Shown piece by piece: positions 26,009 to 33,560 of a DNA stretch of 64,000 nucleotides. A model generated the notes under the pieces. It did no database searches. It was not told the origin of the DNA and was given only the letters and a program-made list of their open reading frames with translations. Position numbers and translations under genes: made by a program. This DNA comes from Methylorubrum populi (GTDB lineage Bacteria > Pseudomonadota > Alphaproteobacteria > Rhizobiales > Beijerinckiaceae), in assembly GCA_020741775.1 (NCBI GenBank), contig DYYG01000069.1:1-64000 (forward strand), written 5' to 3'. Each line of letters starts with the position of its first letter. Position 1 is the first letter of the stretch.

Positions 26009-27438
26009 GCGCTGGCCTGCGTCACGAACTTCGTCGTGAGATAGGCCTCGATCGCCTCGGAGCCGCCCTCGCTGCCGTATCCCGAATCCTTGACGCCGCC
26101 GAACGGCGTCTCGGGCAGGGCGATGCCGTGGTGGTTGATCGAGACCATGCCGGCCTCGACCGCCGCTCCCACCCGGTTCGCCCGGGCGGTGGAGCGGGTA
26201 TAGGCGTAGGCGGCGAGCCCGAAGGGCAGGCGATTGGCCTCCTGCAGCGCCTCGTCGTCCTCGGAGAAGCGCCGGATCGCCGCGATGGGGCCGAACGGCT
26301 CCTCGTTCATGATGCGGGCCCCAAGCGGCACATCGGCGAAGACGGTAGGCTCGAAGAAATGGCCGCGATTGCCGATGCGGCTGCCGCCCGTGAGCAGCCG
26401 CGCGCCTTGCGCCACGGCATCGGCCACGAGGGCCTCCATCGCCTCGACCCGGCGGCCATGGACGAGAGGGCCCATCTGCGTCTCGGGATCGAGCCCGTCG
26501 CCGACCTTGAGTGCCTTCGAGGCCGCCACGAAACCATCGACGAAACGGTCATAGACCTGGGCCTGAACCAGGAAGCGCGTCGGGGCGACGCAGACTTGGC
26601 CGGCATTGCGATACTTGTTGGCGGCCAGCACCTGCACCGCCTTCTCGACATCGGCGTCGTCGAACACGATGGCCGGGGCATGGCCGCCCAGTTCCATCGT
26701 CGCCCGCTTCATGTGCTGGCCCGCCAGAGCCGCGAGTTGCTTGCCGACGGCGGTGGAGCCGGTGAAGGTGATCTTGCGGATCACCGGATGCGGAATGAGA
26801 GTACCGGAGATCGCGGCCGGGTCACCGTAGACGAGGGCCAGGGCATCGCCCGGCACGCCGGCATCGAGGAAAGCCCGCACAAGCTCGGCACAGGAGGCCG
26901 GAGTGTCCTCGGGCCCCTTCAGGATGACGGGGCAGCCGGTGCAGAGCGCCGCCGAGACCTTCCGCACCGCCTGATTGATCGGGAAGTTCCAGGGCGTGAA
27001 GGCCGCCACCGGCCCGACCGGCTCGCGGGTGACGATCTGCAGCACGCCCTCCGCGCGGGCGGGAATGACCCGGCCATAGGCGCGCCGGCCCTCCTCCGCG
27101 AACCACTCGATGATGTCGGCGGCCACCCCGGTCTCGATGCGCGCCTCGGCCAGCGGCTTACCCTGCTCCAGGGTCATGACGCGGGCGATCGCCTCGGCGC
27201 GCTCGCGCATCAGCGCGGCGGCGCGGCGCAGCACCCTGGACCGGTCGAAGGCGGAGACCCGCCGCCAGGCGGCAAAACCCCGTTCGGCCGCGTCCAGCGC
27301 CTCATCGAGATCGCTCCGCGTGGCGACCGCAACCCGGCCGATCGCCTCGCCGGTGGCGGGGTTGAGGATGGCCAGGGTCTCGCCGCCGCCACCGGAACGC
27401 CAACGGCCGGCGATGTGAAGCGAAACGTCGAGGTCCAT
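26005..27438 (-). CDS. gabD: NAD(P)-dependent succinate-semialdehyde dehydrogenase-type enzyme
   Basis: Aldehyde dehydrogenase family, 477 residues. The TPWNFPINQAVRK block, the nucleotide motif FTGSTAVGKQL, the general base in TMELGGHAPAIVF and the catalytic Cys in NAGQVCVAPTRFL are present, as is the C-terminal EEPFGPI. It is closest by pattern to GabD/aldehyde dehydrogenase A; other aliphatic aldehydes are possible. The start ATG is the complement of 27436-27438. It is a single gene beside the decayed island, with no GABA aminotransferase next to it. Confidence 0.82.
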   Translation of the reverse strand: MDLDVSLHIAGRWRSGGGGETLAILNPATGEAIGRVAVATRSDLDEALDAAERGFAAWRRVSAFDRSRVLRRAAALMRERAEAIARVMTLEQGKPLAEARIETGVAADIIEWFAEEGRRAYGRVIPARAEGVLQIVTREPVGPVAAFTPWNFPINQAVRKVSAALCTGCPVILKGPEDTPASCAELVRAFLDAGVPGDALALVYGDPAAISGTLIPHPVIRKITFTGSTAVGKQLAALAGQHMKRATMELGGHAPAIVFDDADVEKAVQVLAANKYRNAGQVCVAPTRFLVQAQVYDRFVDGFVAASKALKVGDGLDPETQMGPLVHGRRVEAMEALVADAVAQGARLLTGGSRIGNRGHFFEPTVFADVPLGARIMNEEPFGPIAAIRRFSEDDEALQEANRLPFGLAAYAYTRSTARANRVGAAVEAGMVSINHHGIALPETPFGGVKDSGYGSEGGSEAIEAYLTTKFVTQASA

Positions 27439-27663
27439 GAGCCATCTCCGTACAGGGGAATGGCCACCATATAGGCGATGCGGGCGCACGATGCCCGGCG
27501 CCGCCCGTGCATGCCAGCCCAGCCCCCCGTCTCGCCGACGACAGAAGGAACCCGGGCAGCTGCCTTCGCTGAACCAACGATCAGAGTGTGATGGAAAACC
27601 GCTCATGAGTGAGCGGGACACTGAGAGTGGCACCAACTCTTCTGGTCAAACCAGAAAAGAGCC

Positions 27664-27693
27664 TGGTGCGGCCAAGCGGACTCAAATCCCCAC
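27664..27693 (+). repeat. att-like partial duplicate of the tRNA-Leu 3' end
   Basis: These 30 bases match 30203-30232, the 3' end of the tRNA-Leu gene, at 26 positions. The first 13 (TGGTGCGGCCAAG, complement of the acceptor stem and CCA) are identical. This is the duplication left when an integrative element inserts at the tRNA 3' end. Confidence 0.75.
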
Positions 27694-27862
27694 AGATCGA
27701 CTTGAACTCTTTGTCTACGATATTTCAGTGCCCACGCAGGTCAACAATCTGCGAAAGCGGCCTACAACTATAAAGTCATTCCCATATGTCTTCAGCTTGA
27801 CACAGGCAGGACAAGACTCAAATGTCGTCTCCGCAAACCAGTTGATCGCACAAGGAACAAAA

Positions 27863-28210
27863 ATGCAAACAACCTGGAAATTTTTACTCAAATTTTGTCT
27901 ACCCGCGCTTGCTCAGTTGATGACATGCGGAACGCTCGATGCTGCCGAAGCGCAATCGAACAAGGAATTCCCGTGTGAATTCACAGACATCGAGGCCAAG
28001 CAGGTCGAGATCAACCAGGCTGTCTCTCACGTTGACTCGCTGCTGAGATGCAGAGGCGTTCCTGTACAAAAGACGGTATCTGAGACAAATATAGGGCTTG
28101 GATCACCATTTACGCCCCATGTATGGAAGAGCAAAAATGGAATAGAAATCAAGGCATCCATCCTCAATGGAGAAATAATGGATTTTCATATTGTAAATCG
28201 AGCGCGCTGA
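27863..28210 (+). CDS. AT-rich small exported protein of the island
   Basis: A 115-residue protein with a probable signal peptide (KFLLKFCLPALAQLMTCG, cleavage near DAAEAQ). The mature domain has a Cys pair (FPCEF and LLRCRGV) and ends in beta-rich GIEIKASILNGEIMDFHIV. No family recognised. The ATG at 27863 is preceded by AAGGA at about 8 bases. The frame stays open far upstream, but that part has no conserved look and crosses the att-like repeat. Base composition is far below the 70% GC of the neighbours, a sign of transfer. Confidence 0.6.
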   Translation: MQTTWKFLLKFCLPALAQLMTCGTLDAAEAQSNKEFPCEFTDIEAKQVEINQAVSHVDSLLRCRGVPVQKTVSETNIGLGSPFTPHVWKSKNGIEIKASILNGEIMDFHIVNRAR

Positions 28211-28375
28211 ACGCGGCGGAATGCTATTCAGGGCAGACGAGCCGATTATTTCCATGAAGAAGCTTGAATATTTTCGTCACAAATTCTAGCGGATATGATC
28301 TTTTCGCAGCCCATTCGTTGAATGGGTTTCGAGCCACCATTATTTATTGCATGCAAGGCGCAGATTGAGAGGAGC

Positions 28376-28441
28376 CGGTCATGGGGCATCCTCATCGTGA
28401 CGAAGCCGGACCGGCTGGCCCGTGCGCCTCGGGTGCTGAGC
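28376..28441 (+). pseudogene. Serine recombinase (resolvase) fragment
   Basis: A short frame reads ILIVTKPDRLARAPRVLS, which matches the conserved V-V-T-K-x-D-R-L-A-R block of resolvase/invertase catalytic domains. The N-terminal catalytic Ser region and the rest of the domain are missing, so this is a scrap. Identification rests on one motif. Confidence 0.4.
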
Positions 28442-28718
28442 TCGGCCGCTCCTGCTGCGTGGGGCGCTCAGAAGGGCGCGACCGGCACGCGAAGGCAAGC
28501 TGAGCAGGACGTGCCACATCCGCGTTGAAGGCCGCCCGCGGGTCGCCGAACGGCTTGAAGCCACGACCAGGCTGCGGCGCCTTACCACTCACATTGGTTA
28601 ACCCAGGTAGTGGCCCTCGAGCAGGAAAGGAGTAGGTTGCTGGCATCGCTGGTCACAACCCTGGGCCCCCGCGACTGAGAGAGATGTGTGCTCCCGCCTG
28701 ATTGCAGAAGGAGTGAGC

Positions 28719-28961
28719 ATGTTGACCGCTCTCATTGGCGCTTTTGCCCCTGACCCTGGCCCTCTCGCCTATCGCGCCATCCGCCTCACCTCATCAGGCG
28801 GAGTCGAAGGGGTCGAGCATATCGATGCCCGCGATGATGCGGAGGCCATCGCCCTCACGTCCCGCATGGCGAATGCCTACGGCGTGGATCTCTGGGAGCG
28901 CGGCAGGTTCCTCGATAGCTTTCCGTCACTGAGTGTGAGGGTGCCGGGCGCCATCGCGTGA
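28719..28961 (+). CDS. Small hypothetical protein in the island
   Basis: An 80-residue soluble protein with AAGGAG 8-9 bases before its ATG, which fixes the start. It begins MLTALIGAFAPDPGPLAYRA and has an acidic middle (EHIDARDDAEAIALTSRMANAY) predicted as a helix after two strands, a small alpha/beta unit. GC is close to the chromosome average, unlike the AT-rich gene at 27863. No function or family can be stated. Confidence 0.55.
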   Translation: MLTALIGAFAPDPGPLAYRAIRLTSSGGVEGVEHIDARDDAEAIALTSRMANAYGVDLWERGRFLDSFPSLSVRVPGAIA

Positions 28962-29070
28962 CGGTCGCTGAGCACCCGCGCCCAAGGCCGCCAGCGAAGC
29001 GCTGAAAGTCACCGCTCCCCTTGAAGGGGGAACCGGGAGCGACATCAGCCCCCGGCCCTCTCAGTCTCGC

Positions 29071-29340
29071 TTACCGGGCGGGACGTTCACGGACGGTCCG
29101 CTCTTCACGGCGCTCGATACGCTCTTCGCGGCGGGCATCAGGATCGACCCCGAGCACGCCGCCGACGGTCCCGGTCGCAGCCCCTACAGCACCGCCCACG
29201 ACGCCACCCACCGGACCAGCTGCACGGTTGCCATCCTCCGCGCCACGCTCAGCGCCGCGGATGGTCCCTTGAGCCTGAGCCGTAGCGGACAGGGCGAGTG
29301 GGGAGAGAACGAGGGCAGAGGCGAGCAATAGCCGCTTCAT
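29071..29340 (-). CDS. Small exported glycine-zipper-like protein
   Basis: An 89-residue protein. The signal peptide is clear (KRLLLASALVLSPLALSATAQA, cleavage near residue 24). A Gly-rich segment follows (GPVGGVVGGAVGAATGTVGG), of the type that packs in membranes or assembles into small pores, and then an Arg/Glu-rich tail. AGGAG lies before the ATG at 29340. It directly abuts the integrase remnant. Role unknown; similar glycine-zipper lipoprotein-like proteins are associated with the envelope. Confidence 0.65.
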   Translation of the reverse strand: MKRLLLASALVLSPLALSATAQAQGTIRGAERGAEDGNRAAGPVGGVVGGAVGAATGTVGGVLGVDPDARREERIERREERTVRERPAR

Positions 29341-29390
29341 GAGGTTGGCTCCTGGAATGGGCGCGCTGGCAGTACGCCGCGCTTCACAGG

Positions 29391-30048
29391 ACCAACCGTC
29401 GAGATGGGCAATGGTGCCGAACGATGTGCTTGGGAGCCCCTTGTCGGCCCTGTAGGCTGCCCAGTGGTCGAACAAGGCCGCAACGGTGACGGTCTCGCGC
29501 GCAGCCTCAGTCACCTTCTCAGCCGGGCGCTGCCATTCAGGGAAGCGGGCCGCATCAGAGTCGGGCCTGTGGTCACCTTCCGCGTTCCGCTGGAGGAATT
29601 GGATTGCCTGGGCGAGCCCCTGGTCCACGACCTCGATGAGACGCTGGCGGCTCTCCTTCATCGCCCGCAAGGCTCTCTCTCAGGAGCATCGCATCCACGG
29701 AGGGACCGGCCCACTGGTCTAGCTTGCCGTTCGGATTCACCTCGGCCTTGAGGCGAAGAACCTCTGCTTATGCTCCAGAAGGGCCCGGCTCATCAGCCAT
29801 GGCGTGGACCCACTCTCGGTAGGCCTCACCGCCAAGGGCGATGACCTGTCTTTGGTTGAGCCACGTGGGGGCCTTCCGCTGAGCCCCCTAGAACCGCTTC
29901 GAAGCTCCGTCAGCGACGGCGTCGCGGCTTCGGCGATGTCCTTAGTCAGGAGAGAGGCTCGGATGGCGTCACCAACCTTCACGGCGACGAAGGACATAGC
30001 CTACCGGCAAAACCACGCTCTGACCCTTCACACCAGGGAAAAGGTCAT
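29391..30048 (-). pseudogene. Tyrosine recombinase (phage integrase) remnant, N-terminal half only
   Basis: Reading the minus strand in all frames gives ordered integrase pieces: GVKGQSVVLPVGYVLRR, then in a second frame VGDAIRASLLTKDIAEAAT (the N-terminal S-L-x-T-x-D-x-x-E-A block), then in a third LNQRQVIALGGEAYREW. A stop follows, and finally VTVAALFDHWAAYRADKG of the SAM-like DNA-binding domain. At least two frameshifts and an in-frame stop break it, and the catalytic R-H-R-Y domain is absent. It starts about 155 bases from the tRNA-Leu gene, pointing away from it, as integrases of tRNA-inserted elements do. Confidence 0.75.
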
Positions 30049-30202
30049 GCGGCGTTCGCTGACGCAGGCGATACGCCCAGGTCTTCGAATGCTTCTAAGA
30101 TCGGTTTGTCATAAGGGATTTGCGTGAACCCGCCATCTGAAAGCGCGGTCTTCACTAAGCTATCGTAGGGACCAACCTTTTGACTTCACAGATGAAGTAG
30201 GT

Positions 30203-30287
30203 TGGTGCGGCCAAGAGGACTCGAACCTCCACCCCTCGCGGGACTAGCACCTCAAGCTAGCGCGTCTACCAATTCCGCCATGGCCGC
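30203..30287 (-). tRNA. tRNA-Leu (anticodon GAG)
   Basis: The minus strand gives an 85-base tRNA with acceptor stem GCGGCCA / TGGCCGC, a long class II variable arm, anticodon loop TTGAGGT (anticodon GAG, codons CUC/CUU), T-loop GTTCGAGTC and an encoded CCA end. It reads as intact. Its 3' 30 bases are duplicated at 27664-27693. Confidence 0.93.
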
Positions 30288-30412
30288 CCTTGCCGCCGGG
30301 CCGCTTCGTCAGCGGCCGGTGTTTGTGTGGGCGGCGCAGCGAATAACAGAGGCGTGGGACCGGCACAAGCGCCGAGTTTCGCTTCTTCGCATTTTGCCGC
30401 CTCGTCATCGGC

Positions 30413-30718
30413 TCAGAGCATTGCGTTCCCGTCGTCGAGGATCGGCACGGCACCCTCGCCGATGGTCACGCCGGGGGTGCGCACCACCTCGGCCTTGCGG
30501 ATCAGCTCGGTCACCTCCACGGAAATGCGATTGCCGGTCACCACAATCTGCCCACGGGCGATGGGGTGATCGTTGGCGAGGATCTCGACCATGTCGGTCT
30601 CGGTCGATTCGAGCTCGATCACCGCGCCGCGGCCCATGCGCAGCAGCATGTGCAGCGGCATGTGGCTGCGCCCCAGCACGACCTTGAGATCGACCTGCAA
30701 TTCGTCCAGGACCGCCAC
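30413..30718 (-). CDS. fliN: FliN/SpoA-domain protein
   Basis: A 101-residue protein that is almost entirely one flagellar switch SpoA domain: VDLKVVLGRSHMPLHMLLRM, then GAVIELESTETDMVEILAND, GQIVVTGNRISVEVTELI. This domain forms the C-ring of the flagellar motor (FliN) or its type III secretion counterpart. The start is a GTG (complement of 30716-30718). No other flagellar gene is in the window, so it is either a displaced fliN or a paralogue. It is divergent from lipB with very little space between the two starts. Confidence 0.8.
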   Translation of the reverse strand: MAVLDELQVDLKVVLGRSHMPLHMLLRMGRGAVIELESTETDMVEILANDHPIARGQIVVTGNRISVEVTELIRKAEVVRTPGVTIGEGAVPILDDGNAML

Positions 30719-30775
30719 GCGCGGATGCTCCGTTCCTCAACACACGGAAAACTTTCCGCGCGGTATGGTGAAGCC

Positions 30776-31510
30776 TTGGTAAACGATTTGTCCGAAGCGT
30801 CCGCCTCCCGGCTTTCGGTCGCGCCCGCGACATTCTTGCCGCGGGCGGGGGCCCCGCCGGTCCGCTGGCGCGTCACCGACACGCTCGTCGGCTACGAAGA
30901 GGCCTTAACCGAGATGGAGGCTCGCGCCGCCGCCATCGGCCGGGGCGAGGCGGACGAATTGGTCTGGCTCCTGGAACATCCGCCGCTCTACACGGCGGGC
31001 ACCTCGGCCCGGGCGGCCGACCTCGTCGAACCGGAGCGTTTCCCGGTCTACGCCGCAGGGCGGGGCGGTCAGTACACCTATCACGGGCCGGGGCAGCGCA
31101 TCGCCTACGTGATGCTCGACCTCAACCGGCGCCGGCCCGATCTCCGGGCCTATGTGGCGAGCCTGGAAGCGTGGCTGATCGCGACCCTCGACGCCTTCAA
31201 TGTGCGCGCCGAGCGCCGGGAGGACCGGGTCGGGGTCTGGGTGCGCCGGCCGGAAAAGGGCGACGGCGTCGAGGACAAGATCGCGGCCATCGGCATCCGG
31301 GTGCGGCGCTGGGTCAGCCTGCACGGCATCAGCCTCAACGTCGAACCGGACCTCTCGCATTTCTCCGGCATCGTGCCCTGCGGCGTGCGCGAGCATGGCG
31401 TCACGAGCCTTGCCGATCTCGGCCGCATCGTCAGCCTGCCGGAGGTGGACATGGCGCTCCGCGCGGCCTTCGAGCCGATTTTCGGCGCGACCCGCGACGA
31501 GACCCCATAG
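30776..31510 (+). CDS. lipB: Lipoyl(octanoyl) transferase
   Basis: Transfers octanoyl from acyl-carrier protein to lipoyl domains, the first step of lipoate synthesis. The family blocks are all visible: LLEHPPLYTAGTSA, GRGGQYTYHGPGQRIAYVMLD (split by no gap), DKIAAIGIRVRRW with the catalytic Lys, and GIVPCGVREHGVTS with the acyl-thioester Cys. The start is uncertain: a TTG at 30776 gives 244 residues. An ATG at 30725 would add 17 but lies only six bases from the divergent fliN start. Neither has a strong ribosome-binding site. Confidence 0.9.
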   Translation: MVNDLSEASASRLSVAPATFLPRAGAPPVRWRVTDTLVGYEEALTEMEARAAAIGRGEADELVWLLEHPPLYTAGTSARAADLVEPERFPVYAAGRGGQYTYHGPGQRIAYVMLDLNRRRPDLRAYVASLEAWLIATLDAFNVRAERREDRVGVWVRRPEKGDGVEDKIAAIGIRVRRWVSLHGISLNVEPDLSHFSGIVPCGVREHGVTSLADLGRIVSLPEVDMALRAAFEPIFGATRDETP

Positions 31511-31532
31511 AGCGGCGGCGCGATCCGGATTT

Positions 31533-31629
31533 CGAAAAGGCGAGCCTTTTCGCGGGTCCAGGGCGGAGCCCTGGTGGACGGCAACCGGGGCGCTGCCCCG
31601 AGCCCCCGCCAAAGGGATGATCCCTTTGG
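31533..31629. repeat. Cluster of four consecutive hairpins (composite intergenic repeat)
   Basis: Between the convergent lipB and glycosyltransferase genes lie four perfect hairpins: CGAAAAGG/CCTTTTCG (31533-31552), CCAGGGC/GCCCTGG (31558-31574), CGGGGC/GCCCCG (31586-31600) and CCAAAGGGA/TCCCTTTGG (31609-31629). Loops are 3-4 bases. I recall similar mosaics in Methylobacterium intergenic DNA. They probably end transcription from both sides. Confidence 0.75.
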
Positions 31630-31640
31630 GAACCCGAGAC

Positions 31641-32819
31641 TTAAGCGTCGGCGGTCGCGGCCGGCACCGCCGGAAGCGCGGCAGCGGGCCTCGCTCGGCG
31701 CAGCCGGAGCGCGGCGCGCAAAACCGGCAGCACGAGGCGGGCGAGCCGGATCTGGCCGGGCAAGTGCCGGGGCATCAGCGGGCGATAGGCAAGGCGCGGG
31801 CTCGCCCGGTCGACGGCGGCGACGATCTCGCCGACACGCGGCAAGGCGGCGATGCGGCGGGCCTCCGCCTCCGGGATGCCGAGGCGCTGGGCCCAGGCGA
31901 GATCGCGGCCGAGCCGGCCCTCGGCGTGCAGCCGGCGCAGGCGCGCCCGCCACGCATAGCGGTGGAGCGCGCGGGGCACGGCCTCCATGCGCGCGTCGCA
32001 CAGGGCATCGGGCTCCTCGCAGCGGGAGCGGATCGTGTCGGCGACGCCCCCCGGGGCCCGGCCGGTGAGGCGGGCCGAGATCAGCACCAGCACCGCCCGG
32101 TCGTGACGCACGCGAAAGCCCTGCTCCAGCAGGGCGCCGACGAAGGCGCCGTCCTCGCCAAGGGGGATCTCCGGCATGCCGCCGACTTGGCGATAGGCGG
32201 GAAGCCGCACGCTCAGCGAGGCGCCGATGGTGGTGCGGTGGCAGGGCCAGGGATCGTGCGGATCGGGATCGATGCGCGCCTCCATCTCGGTGATGAGCGC
32301 GTCGTAAGTGTCCTCCAGTCGGCCCCGGGCGGGGAGCGAGGGCGGCAGCAGGGCCGCCTCCTCCGGGATCAGCTCGACCCGGCCGGCGACCGCGTCGGCC
32401 CCCGCCGCCAGGGCGGCAAGGTTGGCCGCGACCCAATCCGGCGGCACGACGCTGTCGGCATCCGTGGTCAGGATCGTGGCGGTTGCCGGCGAGGCCCCCT
32501 CCCCTTCGAGCCAGGCCACAGCCGCGTCCATCGCCGCCCGGCGCGCCCAGCCCGCATGGGCCCCCGCATAGGTCCGCTCGATCACCCGGACCGGAATCGG
32601 CAGCCCCGGCACAAGGCCGGCGACGATCTCCGCCGTGCCGTCGGTGCAGTTGTTGAGGAACAGCACGAGCCCGAGCCGCCCCGGCGCGAGGCCGGCCTGC
32701 CCGCCGATCGCCGTGAGACAGCGGGCGATCCGCTCCGCCTCGTTGCGCACCGGGATGGCGATGATCGTATCGAGACGAGCGGTCTCCCGGCTCGTCGGGT
32801 CGAGGGAAACGGGCGGCAC
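31641..32819 (-). CDS. Family 2 glycosyltransferase
   Basis: A 392-residue GT-A fold enzyme that transfers a sugar from a nucleotide donor. The N-terminal block is DTIIAIPVRNEAERIARCL, then FLNNCTDGTAEI, and the metal-binding DAD in LTTDADSVVPPDWV. An acceptor-side acidic pair is in EIPLGEDGAFV. No strong transmembrane segment is visible; a basic C-terminus (RAALRLRRARP) may touch the membrane. The start is a GTG (complement of 32817-32819). It is a single gene with no sugar-biosynthesis neighbours, so donor and acceptor are unknown. Confidence 0.8.
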   Translation of the reverse strand: MPPVSLDPTSRETARLDTIIAIPVRNEAERIARCLTAIGGQAGLAPGRLGLVLFLNNCTDGTAEIVAGLVPGLPIPVRVIERTYAGAHAGWARRAAMDAAVAWLEGEGASPATATILTTDADSVVPPDWVAANLAALAAGADAVAGRVELIPEEAALLPPSLPARGRLEDTYDALITEMEARIDPDPHDPWPCHRTTIGASLSVRLPAYRQVGGMPEIPLGEDGAFVGALLEQGFRVRHDRAVLVLISARLTGRAPGGVADTIRSRCEEPDALCDARMEAVPRALHRYAWRARLRRLHAEGRLGRDLAWAQRLGIPEAEARRIAALPRVGEIVAAVDRASPRLAYRPLMPRHLPGQIRLARLVLPVLRAALRLRRARPAAALPAVPAATADA

Positions 32820-32996
32820 GGACGGGCTCCGGAAAGGCCGAACAGGAAGGCGCCGAACGCGCCCTGGATGCCCCTCTAGGCCACGCTTGATGAACCGCGG
32901 CTGATGACGTCGCGCCCGATCTCGCGCGACGGAACAGGGCCGGCGGCCCCAGGTTTCCCGGGCACGTCACCCTCATCAGCTTGAAAGGAGCCCACC

Positions 32997-33491
32997 ATGT
33001 CGGCGCCCGGCAGCCTCAAGGACGTGTATCTCGACGAAATGAAGGATCTCTGGTCGGCCAACGACCAGATGACGCGGGCCGTGCAGCAGCTCAGCGATCA
33101 GGCCAGCGAGCCCAAGCTGAAGCAGATGCTTCAGGATGCGGTCGGCGGCATCGGCAAGCATACCGACATCCTCAAGAGCCTGATCGAGGAGAACGGCGGC
33201 ACGACCTCACCCGAGCATTGCAAGGGGATGGAGGGCCTCGTCACGGAGGCGCTCAAGCACGGCATCAAGGAGGCACCGAGCGACGGCCGCCTGCGCGACG
33301 TCCAGATCATCGCCCAGTACCAGCGGATGTCGCATTACGGGCTCGCCGGCTTCGGCTCGGCGGCGGCCTATGCCAAGGCCCTCGGCAAGACCGATCAGGA
33401 GAGCAAGCTCAAGACCGCCGTCTCGGAGATCTACAAGGGCGACGAATTCGCCAGCCGGCTGGCCGAGAGCGTCGAGCGCGCCGCGGCCTGA
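32997..33491 (+). CDS. Ferritin-like DUF892 protein (YciE/YciF family)
   Basis: A 164-residue four-helix-bundle protein. The family start LKDVYLDEMKDLWSANDQMTRAVQQL carries the first metal-ligand Glu. Further Glu/His ligands follow in GKHTDILKSLIEE, and later in IIAQYQRMSHYGLAGFGS (His within the E/YxxxHY-like helix). DUF892 proteins are stress-induced, with a di-iron-like site of unknown chemistry. GAAAGGAG lies upstream of the ATG. It is a single gene between the divergent glycosyltransferase and the convergent AI-2E permease. Confidence 0.85.
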   Translation: MSAPGSLKDVYLDEMKDLWSANDQMTRAVQQLSDQASEPKLKQMLQDAVGGIGKHTDILKSLIEENGGTTSPEHCKGMEGLVTEALKHGIKEAPSDGRLRDVQIIAQYQRMSHYGLAGFGSAAAYAKALGKTDQESKLKTAVSEIYKGDEFASRLAESVERAAA

Positions 33492-33560
33492 CCGCTCCCG
33501 ACCCGGCGCGACGCATCGGCGGCGCGCCGGCTGAGTGCGGGTTGCCCGGCACTCCACCGC

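Larger units (their letters stand above)
27664..30232. mobile_element. Decayed integrative element at tRNA-Leu(GAG)
   Basis: The segment of about 2.6 kb is bounded by the duplicated tRNA 3' end (27664-27693) and the intact tRNA (30203-30287). Next to the tRNA is an integrase remnant pointing inward (29391-30048), the standard position for a tRNA-targeting tyrosine recombinase. Inside are a serine-recombinase scrap, an AT-rich exported protein and two more small genes. GC falls sharply between about 27650 and 28340. With no intact recombinase the element should be immobile. Confidence 0.7.

Noticed and set aside
28392..28646. Minus-strand frame with RGFKPFGDPRAAFNADVARP inside the island
   Set aside because: It looked like a fragment of a known small protein, but I could not place it in any family and the frame has no ribosome-binding site.
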